A stretch of 64,000 nucleotides of DNA from Mantamonas sphyraenae (Eukaryota; CRuMs; Mantamonadidae), in NCBI GenBank assembly GCA_026936335.1, contig JAPMXV010000031.1, positions 248,001-312,000 of the forward strand. The letters run 5' to 3'. The first letter of the stretch is position 1. Each line of letters opens with the position of its first letter. A program made the translations under genes and the position numbers. Shown in pieces: positions 51,910 to 62,100 of the stretch. The notes under the pieces are model-generated. The model did not search any database, was not told the DNA's origin, and saw only the letters and a program-made list of their open reading frames with translations.

Positions 51910-53481
51910 ATGTCGTCGTCCACGGACGAGAAGGAGGAGCGAGAACCCTTCCGCCATGTCAATGTTCTCTGGGCCCCTGTGGCTTTGCAACCTTGGCATG
52001 GTGCAGCCCAACAGTTGCGGGCTCTGCTGCTGGACAGCGACTACACCGCGTCGCCGCAGCAAAAGTCCCGCTTGTTCACCATCTACCAGCAGAATCCCTT
52101 TCTGCATGAGCTGGCATCGGTGACGTTTGGTCCGGTGCACTCGTCCAACCACACCCTGAGCATCCAGTATGTCCACAAGCTGTGCACACGGCCCACAAAG
52201 GCGCTGCGCTTTGTGTGCAGTGCAAACGTGTGCGTGCTTTGCGTGCGTGCCAGTGAGTGCACGGACGACTTGCTGAAGGGCCGATTTCTGCGATTGTTCA
52301 CACGTACGGTCTCCGAGCTGCACGTGGCAGGCATCAACTCCCTGGTGGTGGTTGTGTGCGACACCGAGACGGGCCTGTGGGCGGAAACCACGTGGACCCA
52401 ACTGGAGGAGACTCTGAACCAGCGATGCCAGCGTGCCGATATCAAAGATCATTGTGTGCTGGCGACGGACGTGCAGGGAGTTCCTGTGACGCCGGATGCG
52501 GACGAGTTTGTTCCGGCCGAACGAGGCCTGGGCGAGATCCTCCATGCCATCGACACGCGCAAGCGTGTGTCATCACAACTGTACAGACGGTTGGCACGAC
52601 CGTTGCTGATGTGCGTGCAAGATGTCTTTGAGGTGAGCGGATGCGGAACAGTGCTGATTTGCGGAATCGCCCAGGGCAGCCTTCGTCGAGGCTCGCAGCT
52701 GGGATTGGTCCCAGCCGAGCTGATGGCCACTGTGGACAGCATTCATTTCTTTGGGAAGGATGTGGAGGAAGCCACCGTGGGCATGCAGGTGGGAGTTCGT
52801 CTGGAAGGGCTTCGACGGGACGATGTGAAGCGTGGGATGATGCTCGTGGATCCACATGCCGAGGAGCCCATGCAGCTCTGCACTCGCATGCGATGCATGC
52901 TGTTGACATTCTCCATGCCTGGGTGGAGAGGGGCAGGCCCAGGACTCAAGCCGATCGCGACACTTGGTGGCAACCGCACAGAGGTTCGCCTGGACAAGCT
53001 GTTGCAGCTGATGGACGTTCAAACACAAAAGGTCACTGAAAGCAACCCTGAACGAATCCCCAGGTATCGAAGCCTCTCCATGTGTGAGTTTTCCACAGTG
53101 CGCAACGCACTCATCGCCTGGCCCATGGACAACAGCAATCACACCCCTGTCACAAGTCACATCAACCTCTACATCAGTGAAGAGCTGTTTGGCCTCATGC
53201 GATGTGAAGAGGTGCTCGAATCGTCTCCACCTCAATGGAAGTCCGCCGCCTGGGCTCCGGAAACCCACCAGCGGTACAGCAAGCCGCTGAGGGACGCTGT
53301 GTTTACCCTGTTGTGCATCAACACCCATGCTTTCTCCATCGAGACACACGAGGAGGGATGTGAGGACGAAGAAATGAGCGAAAACGACTCGGACGACCCC
53401 TTCCACAGCTCCACGTGGAAGCAACTGCCACAAGAAGTGCTGTTTCGAGTTTTCATGCACACGGCCGTGTTGTGGAGGTAG
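51910..53481 (+). CDS. EF-1A-like pseudo-GTPase, paralogue C, 523 aa
   Basis: ATG 51910 (MSSSTDEKEEREPFRHVNVL) lies 53 bases after paralogue B's stop; it ends at TAG 53481. It has the same layout as A and B. The P-loop position reads NVLWAPVALQPWHGAAQQLR and the NKxD position VVVVCDTETGLW, so nucleotide-binding residues are missing. Domain 2 is well kept (LLMCVQDVFEVSGCGTVLIC, SLRRGSQLGLVPAELMATVD, VEEATVGMQVGVRLEGLRRD). The tail has WAPETHQRYSKPLRDAVFTL, an acidic linker and STWKQLPQEVLFRVFMHTAV. Retention of domain 2 and the tail in all three, against loss of all G motifs in all three, says the loss came before the duplications and the proteins are kept for another job. Confidence 0.8.
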   Translation: MSSSTDEKEEREPFRHVNVLWAPVALQPWHGAAQQLRALLLDSDYTASPQQKSRLFTIYQQNPFLHELASVTFGPVHSSNHTLSIQYVHKLCTRPTKALRFVCSANVCVLCVRASECTDDLLKGRFLRLFTRTVSELHVAGINSLVVVVCDTETGLWAETTWTQLEETLNQRCQRADIKDHCVLATDVQGVPVTPDADEFVPAERGLGEILHAIDTRKRVSSQLYRRLARPLLMCVQDVFEVSGCGTVLICGIAQGSLRRGSQLGLVPAELMATVDSIHFFGKDVEEATVGMQVGVRLEGLRRDDVKRGMMLVDPHAEEPMQLCTRMRCMLLTFSMPGWRGAGPGLKPIATLGGNRTEVRLDKLLQLMDVQTQKVTESNPERIPRYRSLSMCEFSTVRNALIAWPMDNSNHTPVTSHINLYISEELFGLMRCEEVLESSPPQWKSAAWAPETHQRYSKPLRDAVFTLLCINTHAFSIETHEEGCEDEEMSENDSDDPFHSSTWKQLPQEVLFRVFMHTAVLWR

Positions 53482-53611
53482 GATGTGTCATGAAGTGTCC
53501 ACAACGCTGCGTTCTGTGCGCACTCGCACACAACTCCTCCCTCTTTTTTTGCTACAACATCCCCACACACGCACGCGTGCACAATTGCCACCGCACACAT
53601 AGCATCGAACC

Positions 53612-56600
53612 ATGTCATTGTGGTTTGAGTACGTAGACGGCAGCGAGGATGACGAGGACGACAGGAGTGGGAGTGTGCACAGCGACGAGGAAGACGAGGA
53701 CGACACGGATGACATCGACTCGAACAAACACGTGCAACGCGCTCTGGCAACCCTTCGACGACTGGCACAGCAGTATAGCAGCACGCGAGACCAGTTTCAC
53801 GAGCTGCAGAGGGAAAAGATGAAGCATGAGGAGTTTGTGCGTGTGGAGCGCAGTTCACATGACAAGCTGAAGGAAACACTGTTGGGAAAGGAGGCAAGGA
53901 CAAAGACACGGGAGCCGCCTGCCACGCCGTCGTCTGCCTTTCTCTCCATCATGGACTGGGAGGCAGAGGTGGACGGCGGTGGAGAGGGCTCGTCCTCCTC
54001 ACACACTGCCCAGGCCTCCGGCGACGCAGAGACGACACAGCGTTCGTTGAGCACCAGTGAACGCATGCAACTGCTCACGGGAAGACGCAAGGTGGAAATG
54101 ATGGAGCTGCGTGGGGCACTGATGACCCAGCAGCTGGCTTTGCAGCGACAGCAGCTGAAGCTGCTCAACGAAGCACGAGAAGACGCGAGCGAACAAGTGC
54201 AAACCATTCGCGACAAGGTGATGATGATGCAAGGGGCCGAGAGCGATGGTGATGGTGCACAGGAGGAGCAACTGCAAGCAGAGCTGGAGGCAGAGCTCAC
54301 CCCGTGGACGCCTGTGCGTGTGGCCACCCTGTTGCGCACGGACGAGCGTGTGGCAGGCCTGTGGGCGGCGGTACGCGAGGCAGAACATGCGCTGGACACA
54401 CACAACGAAGTGACCCACAAAATGGTGGAGATTGGACAGGAGAATGCGCAACACAAAGCATCGCAGCTGCGTACTCTGCTGCACGGCGTCTCGAAATCAT
54501 TGGATGACAAAAAGAGCTCCCTGGAGTATGTGGTGCACAATCGCAACAGCACTGTGGCCCAAAACGTCGACTGTTTCATCGACCGCTTCTTTGCCACCGT
54601 GCACCAGTCCACGTCGGCATCCACGGACGACACAACCACCACCACCACCACCACCACAGTTGTCCACAATCCAAACTGCCCCGTGCATCACCTCGATGCT
54701 TTTCTCAACACAGCCCCACAGGACATCCTGGGCTTCATTGGACGCCTGGCCACGTATGTGAGCCAGGACACCGACGTGGTGGGCACTGCGAACGACGCCA
54801 CCACCGCATCCGCCGCACGCGAACTCGACCGCGAGGATGTCCTGCTCGCTTTGGAATCCCGCTTGTTTTCCGTCCTGCATACGCCCTGCAGTGCCATGCT
54901 GGGATTGCAGCAGGCGGACCAGGCATACAACGCCCAGTGTCTCAAGTTCAGCAGTGTGACACAACGGCAGCTCGGTCTATCCGCCTCTGTTCGCAGCTCG
55001 GAAGCCATGCCCTTCCTGTCTGCCATCTCCCACCTGCGATCCCTGTTTTTCTTCCACTCGCCCAGCAAGAAGATGTCCATTGTGCTGCGCGCCGTCCAGG
55101 CCATCTACGACAGTGTCAAGGCTACCCAAGCACGCAGACACACAGGCTCCTTCCAGCCCCTTACTGTGCTCGTCTCTGCCCTCAGCGAGCCTCACGATGC
55201 AGACTCGGCCGTCGTCCAACGCATTGGTGACGATGACGATGACGACGACGACGACGAGGAAGACGAGGAGGAGGACGAACCAGAGACGATCGCCGCTTCT
55301 TCATCCTCCTCCTCCTCCTCCTCAACAGACACACGCCGTGTGAGCATGTTTGCACGTGCATCTTCGCATTCGTCACTGTTTCACAACGTGGTGCCTCCTG
55401 AAGAGACGGGTTTGATGAGCCAGGAGGAGTTTGAGCGCATTCTGGTGTTTGTCCTGCTCAAGGCTCGCGTGGGCAGCCTCCACACGCAACTGGCCTACAT
55501 GCGTACCTTTCTGCGCAAATCCATCCAGGAGATGCCCAACGTGGCGCTGCTGCTGCACTCGATGACGCGTGCGTCGGAGCGAGTGGCCAAATTGGCCCCT
55601 TCGGATCTGGCACACGACGACGAGGGCGAATCCATTGTCCACCGGCCTTTCCTCGTCTGCGAACGCCAGCGCTATTTGGAATGGGCGGAACGAGACGAAC
55701 ACCTGGAGGTGGTCGACCCGCATGTGGTGCTCAAGGGGTATCGACTGTACGCCGTGCCCGAGTGGGTCTCCAACCCATCGCAGGCCTACAGCACCATTGT
55801 GGTGCACACGGGCAACCCAAGTCACACCCTCGTGTGTGCCGCCATCCAATGCACTGCACGCACCAGTGCCTCCCAGCAGGTGTTTTTGCGCAACCTGTTC
55901 TTTGAACCCTCCACCAGCCTGTTGCACGCCTACGACACCGGCCGTGGCGTCATCCTGTTGGCTGACCTGTCGCTGATCCCAGCTGCAGAGATGGAGGGTG
56001 ACCAGGTGTCCCTTGTGGCACGCATGCCCTTTTCCTACACATCATTGTCGGCCTCACCAACACTGGGCATGCGCAAGGCACATCTCTACTCCTCTTCTTC
56101 CTCCTCCTCACTGGTCTCTGTGTCCAGCGACAGCAGCAGTGGCAGTGGCAGCAGTGGCAGCAGTGGCACAAGCGCCACCAGCGAGGTGTTTGAAATCCAC
56201 TTTGATGACCAGGCCATCCATGTCGTGCCCATGACCTCTGGCGATTTCGACGCACAGGCTCCCATGCTCACGCTTCACATCACCATGCAGCGGCTCAACT
56301 GCGACATTGGCCAGGGCTACCCGCTGGAATTGGACATTGCCGACATCGACAAGGAGCACCTCTACAGCGCCTTCCGGTTGCATCCGGACGACTTTGCCTC
56401 CTTCCAGGACGCCGTGCAACATGTCGTCCGCGAGATCCAACTGTTGTTGCGTCTTCTCCACCACCTGCCTGCTTTTGCCAAGGCAGACGGCAAGTTCAAC
56501 GATCTCACCCTGGGTGCGGTCAAGTCGTTCCAGGCCGCCCACAACGCAGGTCGTCATCGAGCTCTGTCGCCCTCCTTTTCCTCTTCCTCTTCCTCTTCCT

Positions 56601-59119
56601 CTTCCCGCTCCATCGATGTTCTCCTGGGCGAGGATGGCGTGGTGGATGCAAACACAATGAGCTGTATGCGTGCCAGTCTGCGTGCCTCGCTGGATCAGCT
56701 GGCCGTGCTTGGCTTCCCATTGCCTGCCACCCAGCGTCCTTTCGATGTGTTTGCCCAACATGAAGTGGTGGCCGAGCTCATCCGTGAGTTCCAACGTTCG
56801 GTCAACCTGTTCCCCGACGGCCAACTGGGCAAGCAGACCCTGGAGCAATTGACGCGCATGAGCAGTGGGCTCAAGAAGCATCCACGTGGGGACGGTGGCG
56901 ACGCAACGGGCGACGCAAACGGATTGGACGAGGAGGCAGCTGCACGTCGCATCCAACAGGCGTATCGTTCCCATCGGCTGGTGCAGCGCTTCCAAAACAC
57001 GAGTCACTCGCTTGTGGCGTCGTCCGTATCCAAGATGGGTCGCATGCGCAACAAGGTGTTCCACGAGATTGTGGTGTCGGAACGTGCGTACGTGGCCGAC
57101 CTGGAGTTTTGCTTGGACACGTACCTGCGACCGCTGAAGTACGGTGCCGTCAAGATCCCGTTTGTGCGTGCCGAGAACAAGGAGAAGCACCGGTGGGTGG
57201 ACAGCGGCCATATCCTCCACGAGCAGCAGGTGGAAGCTCTGTTTTCCAACCTGGATGTGCTTGTGTACGTCAACAGGGACCTACTGCACCGGCTGGACCA
57301 GCGCATGGACGATTGGCCTGGTGTGCAGCGCATTGCGGACATCTTTGTGCAGATGAGCGAGTATCTGCAACTGTACACAACCTACATCAACGCATTCGAC
57401 ACTGCCATCGACCTCTTGGCCGAGCTGCAAGCCAAGAGTGTGTTCTTTGCCGGGTTTCTCCAGCACCAGCAGCTGGCCCACGGTGAAGAGCATGGCAACC
57501 GCGATCTTTCCTCCTACCTCATCACACCCATCCAACGCATCCCTCGGTACCGCCTGCTCCTCGAGGAGCTGCTTGAGCACACCCCTAAAGAGCATGTGGA
57601 CTACGAGAACTGTGTCATTGCCCTTGACAAGAGTACGTTCGAGTCGCTCGCCCACTCGCCCACTCACCCACCCTCACCCACTCACCCACTCACCCACTCA
57701 CCCACTCACCCACTCACCCACTTCACAGTCAAGCACCTGGCAGACTTTGTCAATCAGATGCGACGACGCCATGACCTGGCCAAGGAGCTTCGGCACATCA
57801 GCCGCAGCTTGGAGAACGCACCTTTCCCCATTGTCACCGCCGGTCGCAAGCTGATGCGCCAGGAAATGCTCCGCACCAAACAGGGTGCCAATGTCGTCCA
57901 ATGCTGGACCCTGCTGTTTTCCGACGTCCTGCTGCTCGCGGTTCCCAGCGCCGAGGGCCAGCTGTACTCGGTGCAGCATGCCCTGTGGTTGGATGGCCTA
58001 AAGTGCAACGATGTCGCGGACAGCGAAGCGTACCGCAATGCATTTGACATCGAAGCCAAGGCGGCAGGCAATGTGGATCAGGTGGAGCACGCCCTGCTCA
58101 TCTGTCCCAGCACCATGAAGAAGCTTAGCTGGATGCGTGAACTGGGTCAGGGGGTGCACATCACCGACTCCAATGGCATGGATGTGTCGCCTGTACCAGA
58201 GACGAGCTCCCATGCTGCAAGTGCAGCATCGGCCAGCAGCAACAGCAGCAGCGGTGGTTCCAACACAAACATCCAAGAGGTGCATGACGAGGTGACACGC
58301 GTCTTGAAGGACACTCTGGAAGCCATGGCGTTCCTCAGCGACAAAATGAGTCGCAAGAACAGGGTGGCCAAGGAGAGTGTGCAACGCATGCGTGAGCTTG
58401 CGCGGAAGAACGCCGTGGCGGTAGAGCGATTGGGCGAGAGCAACGATCGCTTCAGTGGCCACGTGCGTGCCCTGCACGAACAGTTGAACAAACACCTGGA
58501 TGCGGTGGTGGCAGAGGAACACGCACGCCAGGTGTTGGAACTGGAGGCGGCAGAGTTGACGGCAGAAACGCAGGGGTACGAATCGATGCAACTGGGCCTG
58601 CGCAACACAAAGAAGCTCATGGAGGGTCAGGTGTCTGCCGTGACACAACGCATCCAGGTCGAACGCAACCGCGTGCAGGAGCTTCATGCACAGAGAAAGG
58701 CGATGCAGGACAAGGTGGACCAGCAGCGTGCACAGCTCCAGGCCTACCAGGAACAGGAGGAGAGCCACCTCCAGTACAAGCAAGACGTGTACGACCAGTT
58801 GAATGATCTTCACACGCAGCTGGCAGCACAGGAGGAGGAGAAACGCCAGCTGCAGCTGCGCCTCGACGAGTTGTCACGCGAACAAGAGCTGATGAAGGCC
58901 AAACTCACGGCCGCGGCCAATCGCAAAAAGAGCCGTGTGCAGGTACGAAAGGGAATGCAGGATGGCACACAGCCTGCACGTGTGGCCCAGGCAAACAATG
59001 CGCGTGCAATCCACGATCTACAGCGCCAGGTCGACGCCCAACAGCACGAGTTGCAACAGGCACAGGCTGTCCTGGATGCACAGGATGCACAGGATGCACA
59101 GGAAGATGTCGACTTCTAA
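53612..59119 (+). CDS. Multidomain exchange factor: VPS9-like, IQ, DH-PH, coiled coil; about 1,803 aa after splicing
   Basis: ATG 53612 to TAA 59119. An in-frame intron at 57633-57728 (GTACGT...CACTTCACAG) is proposed; removing it joins ALDK-I-KHLADFVNQM within the DH domain. Approximate unspliced residues: acidic N-terminus and coiled coil (1-290); a VPS9-like region (485-646: SKKMSIVLRAVQAIYDSVKA and EEFERILVFVLLKARVGSLH) split by an Asp/Ser insert; a region reading GYRLYAVPEWV...HTGNPSHTLV (704-740), possibly the fungal STB6-like domain; two peptidoglycan-binding-like helical units (DGKFNDLTLGAVKSFQ and DGQLGKQTLEQL, 950-1080); an IQ motif (AARRIQQAYRSHRLVQRF, ~1110); a Dbl-homology domain (1143-1373: HEIVVSERAYVADLEF, LITPIQRIPRYRLLLEELLE); a PH domain (1389-1513); and a C-terminal coiled coil. 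DH-PH activates Rho GTPases, VPS9 Rab5-type; a dual factor linking actin and endocytosis is inferred. Confidence 0.85.
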   Translation: MSLWFEYVDGSEDDEDDRSGSVHSDEEDEDDTDDIDSNKHVQRALATLRRLAQQYSSTRDQFHELQREKMKHEEFVRVERSSHDKLKETLLGKEARTKTREPPATPSSAFLSIMDWEAEVDGGGEGSSSSHTAQASGDAETTQRSLSTSERMQLLTGRRKVEMMELRGALMTQQLALQRQQLKLLNEAREDASEQVQTIRDKVMMMQGAESDGDGAQEEQLQAELEAELTPWTPVRVATLLRTDERVAGLWAAVREAEHALDTHNEVTHKMVEIGQENAQHKASQLRTLLHGVSKSLDDKKSSLEYVVHNRNSTVAQNVDCFIDRFFATVHQSTSASTDDTTTTTTTTTVVHNPNCPVHHLDAFLNTAPQDILGFIGRLATYVSQDTDVVGTANDATTASAARELDREDVLLALESRLFSVLHTPCSAMLGLQQADQAYNAQCLKFSSVTQRQLGLSASVRSSEAMPFLSAISHLRSLFFFHSPSKKMSIVLRAVQAIYDSVKATQARRHTGSFQPLTVLVSALSEPHDADSAVVQRIGDDDDDDDDDEEDEEEDEPETIAASSSSSSSSSTDTRRVSMFARASSHSSLFHNVVPPEETGLMSQEEFERILVFVLLKARVGSLHTQLAYMRTFLRKSIQEMPNVALLLHSMTRASERVAKLAPSDLAHDDEGESIVHRPFLVCERQRYLEWAERDEHLEVVDPHVVLKGYRLYAVPEWVSNPSQAYSTIVVHTGNPSHTLVCAAIQCTARTSASQQVFLRNLFFEPSTSLLHAYDTGRGVILLADLSLIPAAEMEGDQVSLVARMPFSYTSLSASPTLGMRKAHLYSSSSSSSLVSVSSDSSSGSGSSGSSGTSATSEVFEIHFDDQAIHVVPMTSGDFDAQAPMLTLHITMQRLNCDIGQGYPLELDIADIDKEHLYSAFRLHPDDFASFQDAVQHVVREIQLLLRLLHHLPAFAKADGKFNDLTLGAVKSFQAAHNAGRHRALSPSFSSSSSSSSSRSIDVLLGEDGVVDANTMSCMRASLRASLDQLAVLGFPLPATQRPFDVFAQHEVVAELIREFQRSVNLFPDGQLGKQTLEQLTRMSSGLKKHPRGDGGDATGDANGLDEEAAARRIQQAYRSHRLVQRFQNTSHSLVASSVSKMGRMRNKVFHEIVVSERAYVADLEFCLDTYLRPLKYGAVKIPFVRAENKEKHRWVDSGHILHEQQVEALFSNLDVLVYVNRDLLHRLDQRMDDWPGVQRIADIFVQMSEYLQLYTTYINAFDTAIDLLAELQAKSVFFAGFLQHQQLAHGEEHGNRDLSSYLITPIQRIPRYRLLLEELLEHTPKEHVDYENCVIALDKSTFESLAHSPTHPPSPTHPLTHSPTHPLTHFTVKHLADFVNQMRRRHDLAKELRHISRSLENAPFPIVTAGRKLMRQEMLRTKQGANVVQCWTLLFSDVLLLAVPSAEGQLYSVQHALWLDGLKCNDVADSEAYRNAFDIEAKAAGNVDQVEHALLICPSTMKKLSWMRELGQGVHITDSNGMDVSPVPETSSHAASAASASSNSSSGGSNTNIQEVHDEVTRVLKDTLEAMAFLSDKMSRKNRVAKESVQRMRELARKNAVAVERLGESNDRFSGHVRALHEQLNKHLDAVVAEEHARQVLELEAAELTAETQGYESMQLGLRNTKKLMEGQVSAVTQRIQVERNRVQELHAQRKAMQDKVDQQRAQLQAYQEQEESHLQYKQDVYDQLNDLHTQLAAQEEEKRQLQLRLDELSREQELMKAKLTAAANRKKSRVQVRKGMQDGTQPARVAQANNARAIHDLQRQVDAQQHELQQAQAVLDAQDAQDAQEDVDF
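57653..57720. repeat. CACTCACC tandem repeat inside the DH-domain intron
   Basis: Roughly eight copies of an 8-base CACTCACC-type unit fill most of the 96-base intron, directly before the acceptor CACTTCACAG. It provides the pyrimidine-rich tract. Copy number could vary without affecting the protein if the intron is always spliced. Confidence 0.75.
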
Positions 59120-59154
59120 TGTGCAATGTTCATTTCACACTCTAAGTACTCGAC

Positions 59155-62100
59155 TCAACGCGCTGTCTGCGGTCGACGTGGCTTCTTGCCCCGTCTGCGT
59201 GCCTCTTTGATTTCCACACGCGACAAATCAATCACTTCCTCCTCGCCGCCGCCGTCCTCTCCTTGCTCCCCTTGCTCATCGTCGTCGTCGTGTGCCACTC
59301 GCACGCTGATCCCTTCCACATTGCGCCTGCGTGCAAGCGTCGGACGTGCACTCATGGGACGCCGTCCGCCTCCTCCACTGGTCGATTTGCGGCCTCCCTT
59401 GCTGGCCAGTTTGGCATGTGCACTTTGCGGCCTCCCACTGCTTCCCTTGCGCTTCTTCTCCCTCTCCGCCGTCCCTGCGGCTGCCTCCTTGCGCTTCTTG
59501 CGCACTTCTGCCGCCTGCTTGCGCTTCTCCTTCTCTCTTGCCTCTCGATCCTTCATAAACTCCTGCATGCGTGAGAAACGACCATTCCATGCACGAGACA
59601 CCGTCCCTTCGGTGCCCAGCAGACTATCGCGACACTGCTCCACCACAGAACGCACCTCATCGGGCGTCCCAATGGCCTTCAGCACCACAGCCAGGTTCCA
59701 CAGCACATGACTGCGTACCAGGTGGGCATCGGCATCCATCCGTTTGCGCTTTGCCTCCCGTTCCCTCCTCTCCTCTTCATCCTCCTCATCCTCCTCATCC
59801 TCGCCTTCCAACTCTTCAGTCCCTGGGTGGTCGTCCATCCCATCCACACTCAACAGTTGCCTGCGTGCGCGTTCACGTGTCGGCGCTTGTGATCTCCCCT
59901 CTCCTCCCTCCTCCACCAACGACGTCGACCTGGACACCCCTTGCAACCCCTTCAGCTGCGTAGGCGACGCCGTAGCTGTGGGAGACCCTGTTACCACAAT
60001 GTGTGGGTCTACAGACCCCGATGCTCCGAGCACATGCTCACTTCCACTGCGCGAACGTGTCATCCCACCGTCTGCACTCCTATTGGATCCTGACGAGCCC
60101 ATGCTCGTGCTGCGTCGTCGTCCGCCTCCCCTTCCACCGGCCAACGGTCCATCGTCGTCCTCTTCATGGCCTCCAGCTGCCCCTCCAGCGCCACCACGTC
60201 TCTTTCCACTCTTGCGCCGTCCCGAGCCGTTGGGTGGTTTCAGAGCGGTCCACACGTCACGTGCCTCCTCCTCCATATTGCCCTGTCGGTTGCGCTGCGG
60301 CAGAGGCGTGCTTGCCCCGCTGCTTGACCCGTCTCCTCCCTCTTCCCGCTCGCGAACAGAAAAGTAAAAGTCCAGCTGTTCCAGGCACTGCTCCAACACA
60401 CCCTTTGCGTCCAGATGGCGCCCTTGAAGCTCCAGACTGGCACCCACCCTGCAGTTCAATGCACACAGCTCCACCACACCCATCTTGCGAGCTCGCCCGG
60501 CCGTCAACGCCTTGCGAAGATACGACACGGCTGCGCCGTACATGCGACGCTTGTAAAAGTACATGCCAAACGTGTTCTGCACCATGATGCGCATCTCGCT
60601 GCGGTTCGGAGTCTTTTGATCATTCAGCAACTGTTCGCCCAGCTTCAACAGACGCAGTGCCTCTTCTGTGCGCCCATCCTGCTGCATGCACTGACGTGCA
60701 AACACAGTGCACGCCACAACCGCCGTTTCGCGAGCAAGGTATGTTTCCAGGTGCTTGTGCCCAAACAGCTCCTCGCGGGAACTCAGCACACTCTCCAACG
60801 CCTGCACACACTCCACAAACTGCCCGTGTTGCATCCACCGCGTCGCCTCCTCGTTCATGCTTACCATGCGCAGCAACGCTTCGTAATGTTGCGGGTACGC
60901 GTCGATCACCGACGAGTAGTAGTTGGCAAACTCGTATGCCTTGGCTCCCAGCAACGGTTGCATGTGTCGCCACCGTCGCTCTCCATACGGCAGCAGTGGA
61001 CACCATGTCGCACGCGGCATCTTCAACAGTGACACGTGTGCCATGTTGGAGATTCCAATCGCATGGTCCAAATCCTCCTCCTGCTCGTCTGCCTCCTCCT
61101 CCTCTTCGTCTCTTTCATCCTCCAATCCCACTGTCTGTTTGCCCTTGCTCTTGCCCTTGCCCTTACCCTTGCTCTTGCCTTGACCTTGACCGTGCTCCGT
61201 ATCCTCTTCCTCCTCCTCTCCCCCTTCTTGAGCCTCTTCCAGGATCTGCGCATCCACGGGCGTCAACCACCACTCCACCAGACCCTTCTCCTTGCTATTG
61301 TTGCCACTGCTGCCACTCGCTGCCGATGGCGCCAGGTCTCGCTCCACTCCATATGCCGCCGCCTCCTCGGCTTGCTTGCGTGTCATGCCTCCCTCGTTGC
61401 CCGATCCGTCCGAATCGCCCGCATGCCCTGTGCCCCCTGCCTGTGACGCCGACGAGTGTTCACCACTCATTGCCGTCATCTCCGACAGCAACGAGTGCAT
61501 GGACATCTGGTCGGGGGTGTCGCGTTGCAGTTGCATCGGAGGATGTCCGGCATCCATGCTCGGTGCTCGCTGGCTCGACACACTCGATCGTCCACTGTGT
61601 GGCAACATGCTCAGGTTCCATGGTGACATGGGCATGCGCTCTGCACCTCCACCGGGACCTCCGGACACACTGCCACTGCTGGACATGGGACCGTGACCCA
61701 TGCGCGCCGAGGCACTCGCTGGCAGGATCATGCTGCTCTGGTCGTCCAGACCCACGCCATACACACTGTTTGCTTTGTTGCGCTTGGCCTTCAACACCGC
61801 CAGCGCCTTCCAATTCTTCAGTTTGGTCACCTCACGCTGCGAGCGTTCGTCGTGTTTGCGTGCCACCTCCAGCTTGCGTGTCAACTCCTCCTTCTCCGAC
61901 TTAAGTTTGGCAATCTGCGCCTCGCTCTGTTCAATGTGTGTCTTGTGTTGCTCCTCCAACTCCTGAATGGCTCGGAACTGCTCGTCGTACGCCCGGTACT
62001 TGTCCTTCCACTCTGTCTTTTGCTGCTTGCGCAATTGCACCTCTTCGTCCCACGCCTGCTTTGTTTCCGCCAGCCTCTCCTTGGTGTCCTGCAATGCATC

